This document shows, piece after piece, positions 63,836-64,000 of a stretch of DNA of 64,000 nt. The notes under the pieces were generated by a model that was not told the DNA's origin, ran no database searches, and was given only the letters and a program-made list of their open reading frames with translations. The position numbers were made by a program, and so were the translations under genes. The DNA is from Pammene aurita. Lineage: Eukaryota > Arthropoda > Insecta > Lepidoptera > Tortricidae. The stretch's first letter is position 1. Each line of letters starts with the position of its first letter. The stretch lies in contig OX352293.1 of the NCBI GenBank assembly GCA_947086415.1, positions 15,545,448 to 15,609,447 on the forward strand. The letters are read 5' to 3'.

Positions 63836-64000
63836 AGAAAATTCGTAAATAGGCAAAGCAATAATAAAAATCAGACTGTATTTAATTAACTAATATAAAG
63901 TGTGAATCTAAATGGAAAGTCTAGATAAGTCTTTCCTCCTAAGTAAGTCTAGATAAGTCCATCCTTAGGTTAGGTCCTTATAGGTTAGAAAAACCTATAT

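Overview
The window looks like nuclear DNA of a lepidopteran (probably a moth). It is AT-rich, holds one conventional intron-bearing host gene, and carries many repeat types familiar from Lepidoptera. These include non-autonomous Helitrons starting TCCATACTAATATTATAAA and ending CTAG, the GGGTTCCGTA...CTTGGCCGGTTTT repeat, tRNA-headed SINEs, RTE- and Jockey-type LINEs, Tc1, hAT and Harbinger-like DNA elements, and a Ty3/Gypsy LTR element. Species cannot be fixed from the sequence alone.

Layout. 1-6133: Harbinger-like terminal sequences (two nearly identical ~183-bp copies 5,950 bp apart) around an apparently intact Tc1 transposon with perfect 27-bp TIRs. 6134-19468: mostly featureless AT-rich DNA with a LINE tail, a SINE, fold-back MITEs and one unexplained short ORF. 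19469-20019: 5' untranslated sequence and first coding exon of an SLC16/monocarboxylate-transporter-type gene on the + strand. 20020-59429: one 39.4-kb phase-1 intron made largely of nested transposons. It holds three copies of a long-TIR element each split by another transposon, two Helitrons, at least seven CTTGGCCGG repeats, a Jockey LINE containing an RTE tail, three hAT-like elements with exact 8-bp target duplications, a complete and very young 7.9-kb Gypsy element (42701-50585, minus strand), and a broken RTE LINE. 59430-61974: coding exons 2-6 of the transporter, spliced by eye into a continuous 548-aa reading frame. 61975-64000: 3' UTR and intergenic DNA.

Only the transporter is a host gene I can support. 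The transposase of the Tc1 and the gag and pol of the Gypsy element are the only other intact coding regions; the LINE reading frames are broken by stops, frameshifts, deletions or insertions.

I did not find a clearly new biological system. The points most worth a second look are the transporter (charged residues of the MCT1 proton/lactate mechanism appear replaced, every coding intron is phase 1, and a 39-kb intron tolerates a young LTR element), the Gypsy element (near-identical 1.39-kb LTRs, an A-heptamer -1 frameshift site between gag and pol, a second zinc knuckle lacking its histidine), the three-level nest at 38.2-41.1 kb, and a near-perfect palindrome at 31.36-31.44 kb.
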